A DNA stretch of 64,000 nucleotides, taken from NCBI RefSeq assembly GCF_009755815.1, contig NZ_WRPK01000004.1, positions 1 through 64,000 on the forward strand, read 5' to 3'. Both the position numbers and the translations under genes were made by a program. This document shows positions 26,977-35,288 of the stretch, in pieces. The notes beneath the pieces were generated by a model, which saw only the letters and a list, made by a program, of their open reading frames with translations, was not told the DNA's origin and did no database searches. Positions within the stretch are counted from its first letter, which is position 1; each line of letters begins with the position of its first letter. This DNA is from Flavisphingomonas formosensis (GTDB lineage Bacteria > Pseudomonadota > Alphaproteobacteria > Sphingomonadales > Sphingomonadaceae).

Positions 26977-28745
26977 GCCGCCTGCTTCTCGCCGGCTTCG
27001 CGGGCGCGGTCCGAGGCTTCGATCAGCGCGATGAAGGCGTCTTCCATCGTCGGATCGTCGAGTTCCGCCTCGGCCATCGCCTGTTGCTTCAGCTCGTCGG
27101 GTGTCCCGGTCGCGATCTCGCGTGCGCGGTAGATCAGCGCGATGCGGTCGCAATATTCGGCTTCGTCCATGAAATGGGTGGTGACGAGCACGGTCACGCC
27201 CTTGCCGACCAGCCCGTTGATATGCGTCCAGAATTCGCGCCGGGTGATCGGGTCGACGCCCGATGTCGGCTCGTCGAGGAAGAGGACGGGCGGCTGGTGC
27301 ATCACCGCGCAGGCGAGCGCGAGCCGCTGCTTGTAGCCGAGCGGCAGCTCGCCGGCATTGGAGGGGAGATAGCGTTTCAGATCGAATATCTCGATCGACC
27401 GATCGATCGCGGCCCTGGCCTCGCTGCGTTCGAGCCCGTAGACGCCCGCGAAGAAATCGAGGTTCTGCGCGACGCTGAGATCGCCGTAGAGCGAGAATTT
27501 CTGCGCCATGTAGCCGAGCGCGCCGCGCGCCTGGGCGGCGGCATGACGCAGATCGAAGCCGGCGACCGAGCCAGTCCCGCCGCTCGGCTTCAGCAGGCCG
27601 CAGAGCATCTTGAAGGTGGTCGACTTGCCGGCGCCGTTAGGACCGAGCAGGCCGAATATCTCGCCGCGCGCGATGGTGAAGTCCATGTCCTCGGCGGCGG
27701 TGAAGTCGCCGAAGCGCTTGGTGAGACCTTTCGCCTCGATCGCGGGAGCGTCGCTCTCGGGAATGGTGCGATAGGCCTCGGCGAGCGCGCTGGTGCCCTT
27801 GGGGCCGCCGCCCAAAATGTCGATGAAGCCGTCCTCGAAGCGGGGCGGGGCGGGCTCCAGCACAGCATCCTTGCCCGCATCGAGCGCCTGCGGAGACGGC
27901 GGCTGGGTGTCTCGCGCGGCGAGCAGGCGGATGGCGCGGCCCTGGATGGTCGCGTCGGCGACGTCCTCGCGGTCCAGCACGCGTTCGAGCAGCTTGCGCC
28001 GCCCGCCGCCGAAACCGCTCAGCCGGAACACGCGGTGCGCGATGCGGCCGGTGAGCTCGGCCGGCGGGCCGGAGAAGAGCAGCTTGCCGCGATCGAGCAG
28101 GTGCACGCTGTCGCAGCGCTCGGCCTCGTCCAGATAGGCCGTCGACCAGAGCACGCCGATGCCGCCATCCCGACCGGCGCCCTGGTCGGGTTCGACGAGC
28201 TGCTTCACCATCGCCCACAGTTCGCGGCGCGAGACCGGATCGACGCCGACGCCGGGCTCGTCGAGCAGCAGCAGGCGCGGCGTGCGGATCAGCGCGCAGG
28301 CGAGGCCGAGCTTCTGCTTCATCCCGCCGGAGAGCTTGCCGGCCAGCCGCTGCTGGAAGCGTTTGAGATCGGTGAAGTCGAGCAGCTTGCCGAACGCCTC
28401 CTCGCGCTCGGATTTCGGCAGGCCGCGCAGGTCGGCATAGAGATCGAGATTCTCGCGGACGCTGAGGTCCTCGTAGAGGCCGAAGCGCTGGGGCATGTAG
28501 CCGATCCGGTCCTGATCCGCGCCCGGCGCGCCGCCGAGCACGCGGATTTCGCCCTTGTCGGCCCGTAGAAGGCCGGCGAGCAGGCGGATCAGCGTCGTCT
28601 TGCCTGCGCCGTCCGGCCCGACCAGCCCGGTGATCTTCCCGGGGGGGATCGCGATCGAGACGCCGTCCAGCGCCGGATCGCCCTTGCCGAAGCGTTTGAC
28701 CAGCGCTTCGGTGGAAGCCAGCGGCTCGGGCGAGGGGGCGGCCAT
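26973..28745 (-). CDS. ybhF: ABC exporter ATPase with two nucleotide-binding domains (YbhF-like)
   Basis: A 590-residue protein with two complete ABC domains in one chain. Domain 1 has Walker A GPDGAGKT (43-50) and LSGGMKQKLGLACAL; domain 2 has Walker A GPNGAGKST and a degenerate signature LPLGYKQRLALACAV. Both have Walker B LLLLDEP or LFLDEP. This two-domain form matches YbhF, the ATPase of the YbhFSR exporter. It energises the two ABC-2 permeases encoded next. HlyD-type stop and this start are 7 bases apart. Confidence 0.9.
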   Translation of the reverse strand: MAAPSPEPLASTEALVKRFGKGDPALDGVSIAIPPGKITGLVGPDGAGKTTLIRLLAGLLRADKGEIRVLGGAPGADQDRIGYMPQRFGLYEDLSVRENLDLYADLRGLPKSEREEAFGKLLDFTDLKRFQQRLAGKLSGGMKQKLGLACALIRTPRLLLLDEPGVGVDPVSRRELWAMVKQLVEPDQGAGRDGGIGVLWSTAYLDEAERCDSVHLLDRGKLLFSGPPAELTGRIAHRVFRLSGFGGGRRKLLERVLDREDVADATIQGRAIRLLAARDTQPPSPQALDAGKDAVLEPAPPRFEDGFIDILGGGPKGTSALAEAYRTIPESDAPAIEAKGLTKRFGDFTAAEDMDFTIARGEIFGLLGPNGAGKSTTFKMLCGLLKPSGGTGSVAGFDLRHAAAQARGALGYMAQKFSLYGDLSVAQNLDFFAGVYGLERSEARAAIDRSIEIFDLKRYLPSNAGELPLGYKQRLALACAVMHQPPVLFLDEPTSGVDPITRREFWTHINGLVGKGVTVLVTTHFMDEAEYCDRIALIYRAREIATGTPDELKQQAMAEAELDDPTMEDAFIALIEASDRAREAGEKQAA

Positions 28746-28752
28746 CGCCCGG

Positions 28753-29760
28753 TCAGCGCTGCGCCGGACGTGCGCCGGGAACCGACACCGTCACCGGCTG
28801 ACCCTGGCGCAACGCGCCGTCCGGATCGATGACGATGATGCGCAGGCGATAGACGAGGTCGCTGCGCAGGTTCTCGGTCTCGACCGTCTTGGGCGTGAAC
28901 TCCGCGGTGGGCGCGATATAGCCGATCGTGCCGTGGTAGAGCTTCGGATTGCCGTCGCTGCGGACCGTCACCGCCATGCCGGGCGAAAGCCGGCCGAGAT
29001 CGGGTTCGGGCACATAGGCGCGCACCCGCACCGGCCGGTCGATGGTGAGGGTGAACACCGTCTCGCCCGGTTGCACGATCGCGCCGGGCTCGCGGGCGCG
29101 CGTAAGCAGCGTGCCGTCGGCCGGCGCGACCAGCACTGCGTCCGACAGGTCGGTGGTCGCGCTTGCGCGCTGGGCGCGGGCATTGTCGTACTGGGCGGCG
29201 GCGGCCTCGATATCCTCGCGGCGCGAGCCGACGCGTTGCAGCGAGAGCGCCTGCGCTGCCGCGTCGACCTGCGCCTGCGCGGCGCGATAGGCGGCGACGG
29301 TCTGGTCGAACACCGCCTGCGAGATGGCGCCGCTCGCGATCAGCGGCTTGCGCCGCTCATAATCCTCGCGTGCCTTGGCGAGGTTGGCCTGCTGCTGCGC
29401 CAGCGCGGCGCGCGCCTGGGCGATGTCCTGCGGGCGGTTGCCGTTGCGGCGCTTGTCGAGATCGGCCTTGGCCAGCGCCACCTGCGCGCTCGCCGCCGCC
29501 ACCTTGTCGTCGAGCGGCCGGGTGTCGAGCAGGGCGAGGCGGGTGCCCGCCTTCACATGTGCGCCTTCCTCGACAGGCATCTCGGCGATGCGTCCGCCGA
29601 CCCGGAAGCCGAGATCGACCTGGCGGATGTCGACATTGCCGTAGAGCGTCAGGCCGTCATCCTTCGGCTTCCACAGGCCGAAGCCGTGGGTGACGATCAA
29701 GAGGATGACGAGCGCCGCCACGGCGGCGACGATCGATGCGATGCGCAGGCGTTTGCTCAT
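28753..29760 (-). CDS. ybhG: HlyD-type membrane fusion protein (YbhG-like)
   Basis: A 335-residue periplasmic adaptor: an N-terminal membrane anchor (about 5-28), barrel-sandwich halves (VDLGFRVGGRIAEMPVEEGAHVKAGTRLALLD and VLVAPADGTLLTRAREPGAIVQPGE) and a long alpha-helical hairpin between them. It would link the inner membrane ABC exporter to the NodT channel. The ATG at 29760 overlaps the regulator's stop codon by 4 bases. Confidence 0.9.
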   Translation of the reverse strand: MSKRLRIASIVAAVAALVILLIVTHGFGLWKPKDDGLTLYGNVDIRQVDLGFRVGGRIAEMPVEEGAHVKAGTRLALLDTRPLDDKVAAASAQVALAKADLDKRRNGNRPQDIAQARAALAQQQANLAKAREDYERRKPLIASGAISQAVFDQTVAAYRAAQAQVDAAAQALSLQRVGSRREDIEAAAAQYDNARAQRASATTDLSDAVLVAPADGTLLTRAREPGAIVQPGETVFTLTIDRPVRVRAYVPEPDLGRLSPGMAVTVRSDGNPKLYHGTIGYIAPTAEFTPKTVETENLRSDLVYRLRIIVIDPDGALRQGQPVTVSVPGARPAQR

Positions 29761-30410
29761 GCCCCGTCCTTTGCCGCGAGGGAATCGAGAATGGCGTCGA
29801 CCTGGGCGAGGATGACGCGGCGGATCTGCTCGGTCTCGGCCGCGCCGATATCGTCCCAGCCGTTGGACCGGAGTACGACCGCGCGCGAGACGCGGAAGAC
29901 CAGCACCTGGCCGAACATCGCGATCACGCGCAGCCGCGCCTCGTCCGGCCCGATGCGGTGCGAGGCGGCCCGGCACAGCATCCGCGTGATGTGATGGAGC
30001 ATCGGCCCCATCGGCCCGTTGTAAAGCTCATCGAAGGCGCGCGTCGGCTCCATCTGCTCGCGCACGATGAAGCGCGCCCAGGCGGCGCTTTCCTTCTGCA
30101 CCAGCATCGAGACGAGCGCCGCGAAGATCCGCAGGATCTGCGCGCGGGCCGCGGCAGGGCTGTCATCCTCGCGCGCCGCCGCGGCGGTCTCGATCGCGGG
30201 CGCCATCTGCGTGCCGATCCGGCCCGCGATGTAGCGCGCCACTGCCACGTACAGCTCTTCCTTGCCGCCGAAATGATAGGTGATCGCCGACATCGGCTTG
30301 CCCGCCGCCCGGGCGATCGCCCGGGTGCTGGCGCCGTCGAAGCCATAGCGCCCGAACAGGTCGAGTGCGGCGAGGACGAGCTGATCGGGCGACTCGGGTG
30401 TGTCCGTCAT
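29757..30410 (-). CDS. cecR: TetR-family regulator (CecR-like)
   Basis: A 217-residue TetR regulator with the N-terminal helix-turn-helix ALDLFGRYGFDGASTRAIARAAGKPMSAITYHFGGKEELY and a C-terminal domain like CecR/YbiH (DUF1956: REQMEPTRAFDELYNGPMGPMLHHI). In E. coli, CecR heads the ybhGFSR operon and controls it; the same order is found here. The ATG at 30410 is preferred over an earlier in-frame start because the earlier one would lie beyond the operator palindrome at 30425-30440. Confidence 0.88.
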   Translation of the reverse strand: MTDTPESPDQLVLAALDLFGRYGFDGASTRAIARAAGKPMSAITYHFGGKEELYVAVARYIAGRIGTQMAPAIETAAAAREDDSPAAARAQILRIFAALVSMLVQKESAAWARFIVREQMEPTRAFDELYNGPMGPMLHHITRMLCRAASHRIGPDEARLRVIAMFGQVLVFRVSRAVVLRSNGWDDIGAAETEQIRRVILAQVDAILDSLAAKDGA

Positions 30411-30424
30411 GGCTGAACAGCCTA

Positions 30425-30440
30425 GTTCGTTCGAACGAAC
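30425..30440. promoter_or_regulatory. Perfect 16-bp palindrome, likely CecR-type operator
   Basis: GTTCGTTCGAACGAAC is fully self-complementary and lies 14 bases upstream of the regulator's start codon, where bound protein would block transcription or initiation of the exporter operon. TetR-family autoregulation through such a site is the usual arrangement; the binding itself is inferred. Confidence 0.7.
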
Positions 30441-30628
30441 AAGGGAAGGGTGAGATGATAGTCCCGCTCGCAACCTTTAAATGAAAGCTTCATCGCAATT
30501 CCCTACTTAGTAAGTAGAGATTGCGCGCAACAACAACGTCGTTGCCGACGCTCGGATCGGGGGTGTTGCACCGCAGCACTGGCACGATCGGAACGATCGG
30601 ATAAGCTCATGTCGAAAAGGGGTCTTCG

Positions 30629-32848
30629 ATGCGCAACCATGCCGCCACCGCTCTCACCGCCCTTGCCGTCGCGCTCTTAGCCGCGGGTGAGGCCCAGGCC
30701 GCCGATGCGGCTGCGGCCGATCAGTCCGGCGTCGGCGACATCATCGTCACCGCGCAGCGCCGGCAGCAATCGGTGCAGGACGTCAGCATCGCCATTTCGG
30801 TGATCGATGGGTCGAAGCTCGCCCAACGCGGTGTCGGCAATGTCAACCAGCTCCAATATCAGACGCCGAGCCTCGAGATCGTGCCGGCCTTCGGCGGCGG
30901 CCAGCCGCAATTCCGGCTGCGTGGCGTCGGCTTCGAGGATTATGCGACCAACAATACGCCGACCGTCGGCGTCTATGTCGACGATGTCGCCTATCCGGTG
31001 CCGGTGGCGACGCAGGGCGTGCTGTTCGACATCGACCGCGTCGAGGTGCTGCGCGGGCCGCAGGGCACGCTCTACGGGCGCAATACCACCGGCGGCGCGA
31101 TCAACTTCGTCACGCGCAAGCCGACGGATCATGTGAGCACCGGCGCTGATCTCGAATATGGGCGTTTCGGCCAGTTCCGGCTCGAGGGATATTTGTCGGG
31201 GCCGATCACCGACACGCTCAAGATCCGCCTGTCCGGCGTGCGCGAGTCCGGCGGCGGCTTCCAGCACAACCGGACGACTGGCGAGCATCTCGGCGATGCC
31301 GACCGGCTGTTCGGCCGCGGCGTGATCGAATGGACGCCGGCTGCCGGCGTCGATGTCACGCTCAACGTCCATGGCGGGCGCGACAAGTCGGAATCGACCG
31401 GCCTCAACCTGATCGGCGAGGATATGATCTCCGGCATTCCGGCCGACACCAGCATCCGCGATACGGGTTGGGGCTTCGATCCGGCGTTCGCCAAGCTGGC
31501 GGGGGTCGCGCCGGGCGACAAGCCGCACCGCGACAATCATAGCTGGGGCACCAGCCTGAACGCCAACATCGATCTCACCGACACTCTGCGGCTGAGCAGC
31601 ATCACCGCCTATGACAAGCTGCGCCGGCGCGAACTCGGCGACTGGGATGCGACCGCCGGCAACGAATCCAACACATTCTGGGGATCGAACGTCCAGGTCT
31701 TCTCGCAGGAAGTGCGGCTGGCGCCGATCCATGCGGACCGCTTCACCTGGGTGCTCGGCGGCTATTATAGCTGGCAGAAGATCGGCGAGACGTTCCTCAC
31801 CGATTTCACCCAGAGCCTCGGCTTCTACACCGATACCAGCTACACGCAGCGCGCCCGATCGATCAGCGGCTTCGGCCAGGGCGAATATAAGCTGACCGAT
31901 CAGATCACCCTGATCGGTGGCCTGCGCTACGAGCATGAGCGGCGCACGCTCCGCGATTTCGCGACGGCGATCATCATCCCGCCCTCCTACAACCAGCCGA
32001 CTTTCGTGGATGGCGATCGCAATACGAGCCTCAACGAAGTCACCGGCAAGGTGGGTGTGGAATATCATGCCCGGCCCGGTCTGCTGTTCTATGCCAATGC
32101 GAGCCGCGGCGTGAAATCGGGCGGTTTCACGGCCTATAACTCACCCCAGGCCGATCAGATCAATGCGTTCAAGCCGGAAGTGCTCTACGCCTATGAAGTC
32201 GGTGTGAAGGCCGATGTGGCGCGCACACTTCGCGTCAACGCGTCGGGCTTCTATTATGATTATCGCAACCAGCAGGTGCTCGGCACGGTGGTGGATCCGG
32301 TCAACGGCCCGATCGGCCGGATCACCAACGCGCCGAAATCGCGAATCTATGGCGGCGAGCTGGAACTGGAATATCGGCCTTTCGAAGGCCTGCGCATCTC
32401 GCAGACGGCCGGCTACAAGAACGGCAATTACGTCAAATATTTCGACAATGATTCGACCGCCTCGTACAAGGATCCCAACACCGGGCTGTGGGTAGCGGTG
32501 CCCATCGACTTCAAGGGCAAGCGCCTGCCCTTCGCGCATTGGAGCTATGGCGGTTCGATCGACTGGACCGTTCCGGTCGGCAATTATTCGATCGAGACCG
32601 AAGCCGACTACAGCTATCGCAGCGATACGCCGTCCTTCCTCGGGGCGGAATTCGCGGTGAGGCGTTTCTGGCTCGCCAATGCCACCCTGACCCTGCGCTC
32701 GAACGACGGCTGGTATGTCGGGGTCTATGGGCGCAACATCTTCAACGAGAAATATGACCTGACTCGCAACTATTTCCTGCCGAGCGCGCCGATCGCCCAG
32801 CCGGGCCGCCCGGCCACCTATGGCCTGCGCGTCGGTGTTCATATCTGA
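30629..32848 (+). CDS. TonB-dependent outer membrane receptor
   Basis: A 739-residue receptor. Signal peptide about 1-24 (AQA), TonB box/plug opening GDIIVTAQRRQQSVQDV, plug motifs VEVLRGPQGTLYGRNTTGGAINFVTRKP, barrel ending YGLRVGVHI. Sphingomonad receptors of this type take up small organic molecules or siderophores. Only 9 bases separate it from the alpha/beta hydrolase gene, so it likely heads the import operon reaching to 40239. The 155-bp upstream region is AT-rich (for example TACTTAGTAAGTAGAG near 30500) and probably holds the promoter. Confidence 0.92.
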   Translation: MRNHAATALTALAVALLAAGEAQAADAAAADQSGVGDIIVTAQRRQQSVQDVSIAISVIDGSKLAQRGVGNVNQLQYQTPSLEIVPAFGGGQPQFRLRGVGFEDYATNNTPTVGVYVDDVAYPVPVATQGVLFDIDRVEVLRGPQGTLYGRNTTGGAINFVTRKPTDHVSTGADLEYGRFGQFRLEGYLSGPITDTLKIRLSGVRESGGGFQHNRTTGEHLGDADRLFGRGVIEWTPAAGVDVTLNVHGGRDKSESTGLNLIGEDMISGIPADTSIRDTGWGFDPAFAKLAGVAPGDKPHRDNHSWGTSLNANIDLTDTLRLSSITAYDKLRRRELGDWDATAGNESNTFWGSNVQVFSQEVRLAPIHADRFTWVLGGYYSWQKIGETFLTDFTQSLGFYTDTSYTQRARSISGFGQGEYKLTDQITLIGGLRYEHERRTLRDFATAIIIPPSYNQPTFVDGDRNTSLNEVTGKVGVEYHARPGLLFYANASRGVKSGGFTAYNSPQADQINAFKPEVLYAYEVGVKADVARTLRVNASGFYYDYRNQQVLGTVVDPVNGPIGRITNAPKSRIYGGELELEYRPFEGLRISQTAGYKNGNYVKYFDNDSTASYKDPNTGLWVAVPIDFKGKRLPFAHWSYGGSIDWTVPVGNYSIETEADYSYRSDTPSFLGAEFAVRRFWLANATLTLRSNDGWYVGVYGRNIFNEKYDLTRNYFLPSAPIAQPGRPATYGLRVGVHI

Positions 32849-32857
32849 GGACGGAGC

Positions 32858-33814
32858 ATGCGTCTGATCGGTTTCATCCTGGGCGGGCTCATCCTGCTGA
32901 TCGCGGTCGCGGCGCTCGGTGGGTGGCTCTATCTGCGCGCACCGGACATTCCGGCGAGCGAGTTGGCGGCCCGTTACGGCCGGCCCAATTCGCGCTACGC
33001 CGCGCTGCCGGGCGATGCACGGCTGCATTATCTGGAAAGCGGCAGGCCAGGTGCGCCGACGGTGCTGCTGATCCATGGCTTCGGCGACAACAGCTTCTCC
33101 TGGGACGGTTGGACGCAGGTGCTCGCGCCCGACTATCATGTGCTGGCGGTCGATCTGCCGGGCCATGGCCTCACCGAGACACCGGTTGATTTCAGCATCG
33201 ATCCCGCCCGTTTTGCCGATGTGCTGGACGGACTGCTGGGCAAGCTCGGCCTCTCGCGGGTGGCGGTCGCCGGCAATTCGCTTGGCGGCGCGGTCGCCTG
33301 GCAGCTCGCCTTGCGGCATCCGGACAAGGTGGGCCGCCTGATCCTGGTCGACGCCGCCGGCTGGCCGAGCGAGACGCTGAAGAAGCCGCCGCTCGCTTTC
33401 CGTCTGATGCGCTACAAGCTGGGCCGCGATATCATCGCATCGATCGACAATACGCCTCTGATCCGCGAGGGCCTCAAGAAGGATGTGGTCGACCAGTCCG
33501 TGCTGACCGACGCCTTCATCCAACGCTGGGCGGACCTGCAGCGCCTGCCCGGGCACCGCACCATCCTGATGTCGATGCAACCAGGCGGCCTCGCCGCATC
33601 GAAGGAGACGCTGGCGGCGATCAAGGTGCCGACCCTGATCCAGTGGGGCGCGCAGGACCAGATCATCGACGTCGCGAGCGCGCATAAGTTCGCCGATGCC
33701 ATTCCGGGATCGGAGCTGATCCTCTATCCCCATGCCGGGCATCTGCCGCAGGTCGAAGCCGCGCAGGCGACGGCGCGGGACGTCGCTGCCTTCCTCGCCC
33801 GCCATAAGGAATAG
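32858..33814 (+). CDS. Membrane-anchored alpha/beta hydrolase
   Basis: A 318-residue serine hydrolase with an N-terminal hydrophobic anchor (about 3-24) placing the enzyme on the periplasmic face of the inner membrane. The catalytic triad is S141 (GNSLGG), D267 (WGAQDQII) and H295 (HAGH). The oxyanion region HGFGDNSFSW is at 73-82. It may hydrolyse an ester or amide of the compound brought in by the receptor before inner-membrane import. GGACGGAG precedes the start. Confidence 0.9.
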   Translation: MRLIGFILGGLILLIAVAALGGWLYLRAPDIPASELAARYGRPNSRYAALPGDARLHYLESGRPGAPTVLLIHGFGDNSFSWDGWTQVLAPDYHVLAVDLPGHGLTETPVDFSIDPARFADVLDGLLGKLGLSRVAVAGNSLGGAVAWQLALRHPDKVGRLILVDAAGWPSETLKKPPLAFRLMRYKLGRDIIASIDNTPLIREGLKKDVVDQSVLTDAFIQRWADLQRLPGHRTILMSMQPGGLAASKETLAAIKVPTLIQWGAQDQIIDVASAHKFADAIPGSELILYPHAGHLPQVEAAQATARDVAAFLARHKE

Positions 33815-33816
33815 GG

Positions 33817-35181
33817 ATGCCGGCCGATCTGTGGGGCAATGCGGTCAGCGAGGGCAGCCGTGCGGCGCTCGCCGCGATCGACGCCTTTGCCGGTGGCCTC
33901 GTCGCCTATGAGGCGCGGGCCGCCACCATTCTCGCTGCCGCCGAGGCCGATGCGACGCATCCGCTGGTCGCGACATGGGCGGGGGTGCTGACCCTGCTCG
34001 GCGAGCATGAGGCGGCCGTGCAGGCGGCGCGGCCCTGGCTCGCCGCGGCGGAGGCCGGGCTCGACCGCGCCAATCCGCGCGAGCGGCGCCATTTCGTCGC
34101 GCTGCGCGCCTGGATCGATGGTGCGATCGACGAGGCGATATTGGAGCTGGAAACGCTCGTTGCCGAATATCCGCGTGATCTTACCGCGCTCAAGCTGCTC
34201 CACTATCATCTTTTCAACCGCGGCGATTTTCCAGGGCTGCTGCGCACGGCGGAGCTCGCCGTGGCCGCGGCGCCGGAACTGGCCTATGTCCATGGCATGG
34301 CCGCGTTCGGCTATGAGCAGCTCCATCTGCTCGACGAAGCCGAGGCGGCCGCGCGCCGCGCGCTGTCGATCGAGCCGCGCGAGCCCTGGGCGCAGCATGC
34401 CCTGGCCCATGTGATGCTGACGGAAGGGCGGATCGACGAAGGCATCGGCTTTCTCGAAACCGCGCGGCCCGGCTGGACCAGGCTCAATTCCTTCATGCTC
34501 ACCCATTTGTGGTGGCACCTCGCGCTTTTCTATCTCAGCGCGGGGCGGGAGGCGGACGCGCTCGCCGCCTATGACGATCAGGTCTGGGCGGTCGCCAAGG
34601 ACTATTCGCAGGATCAGATCGGGGCCGTCTCGCTGCTCGCGCGGCTGGAGATGGGCGGCGTCGCGGTGGGCGCGCGCTGGCAGGATCTGGGCACGCATCT
34701 CGCCGCGCGGAAGACAGACGTGGTGCAGCCCTTCCTCTCCGTGCAATATCTCTACGGCCTCGCGCGGGCCGGTCGCGAGGAGGCCGATGCGTTGCTGGAC
34801 GCGATCGCGGCTGCTGCAGCGGACAAGGAGCGGCAGGATCGCCTTGTCTGGCAGCAGGTCGCGCTGCCGCTCGCCCAGGGGCTCGTCGCGCATGCCCGTG
34901 GCGGCTTTGCCGCGGCCGCGGAGCAGCTTGCCGACGTGTTGCCGCGGCTGATCCGGCTCGGCGGCAGCCATGCGCAGCGCGACCTGTTCGAGATCGTCCT
35001 GCTCGACGCGCGCATCCGCTCCGGCGATTTCGTCGAGGCGCAGCAGATGCTGGCGCTGCGCCGCGCCCATGATCCCGACGGCGTGCCGCTCAATCGCAGC
35101 CTGGCCGCGGTCTACCGCGCGCTCGGCCTGCCCGCGCTGGCGGATGCGGCCGATGCGCGGGTGAGGGCGCGCCTGCCTTGA
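33817..35181 (+). CDS. TTC38-like tetratricopeptide-repeat protein
   Basis: A 454-residue all-helical protein resembling TTC38. The characteristic motifs are AFGYEQLHLLDEAEAAARRALSIEP, WAQHALAHVMLTEGRIDEGIGFL and LTHLWWHLALFYL. TTC38 proteins are helical repeat proteins of unknown biochemical role. It has no signal peptide, so it is presumably cytoplasmic. The gene starts 3 bases after the hydrolase stop with AAGGA before it and is part of the import operon. Confidence 0.8.
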   Translation: MPADLWGNAVSEGSRAALAAIDAFAGGLVAYEARAATILAAAEADATHPLVATWAGVLTLLGEHEAAVQAARPWLAAAEAGLDRANPRERRHFVALRAWIDGAIDEAILELETLVAEYPRDLTALKLLHYHLFNRGDFPGLLRTAELAVAAAPELAYVHGMAAFGYEQLHLLDEAEAAARRALSIEPREPWAQHALAHVMLTEGRIDEGIGFLETARPGWTRLNSFMLTHLWWHLALFYLSAGREADALAAYDDQVWAVAKDYSQDQIGAVSLLARLEMGGVAVGARWQDLGTHLAARKTDVVQPFLSVQYLYGLARAGREEADALLDAIAAAAADKERQDRLVWQQVALPLAQGLVAHARGGFAAAAEQLADVLPRLIRLGGSHAQRDLFEIVLLDARIRSGDFVEAQQMLALRRAHDPDGVPLNRSLAAVYRALGLPALADAADARVRARLP

Positions 35182-35222
35182 ACCGGGGTTGGGTTTGGCC
35201 GTGCTGGCCTTGGAGCATCCCA

Positions 35223-35250
35223 CGTCATCCCGACGAAAGTCGGGATGACG
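35223..35250. repeat. Perfect hairpin repeat (GTCATCCCGAC family)
   Basis: CGTCATCCCGAC and GTCGGGATGACG around a GAAA loop, a perfect 12-bp stem. It lies between the TPR gene and the ABC transporter gene, which makes the ATG at 35289, after the hairpin, the most likely start of the transporter. GTCATCCCGAC hairpins are, as I recall, common intergenic repeats in sphingomonads. Confidence 0.75.
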
Positions 35251-35288
35251 GAGAAAGAAGTTTAGGCCTTCTCTCTCGCTTGCTGGGG

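Noticed and set aside
35178-35288. A longer ABC-fusion start using TTG at 35178
   Set aside because: The extension would encode a Trp/Pro-rich stretch through the hairpin repeat at 35223-35250; the ATG at 35289 gives a normal signal peptide.
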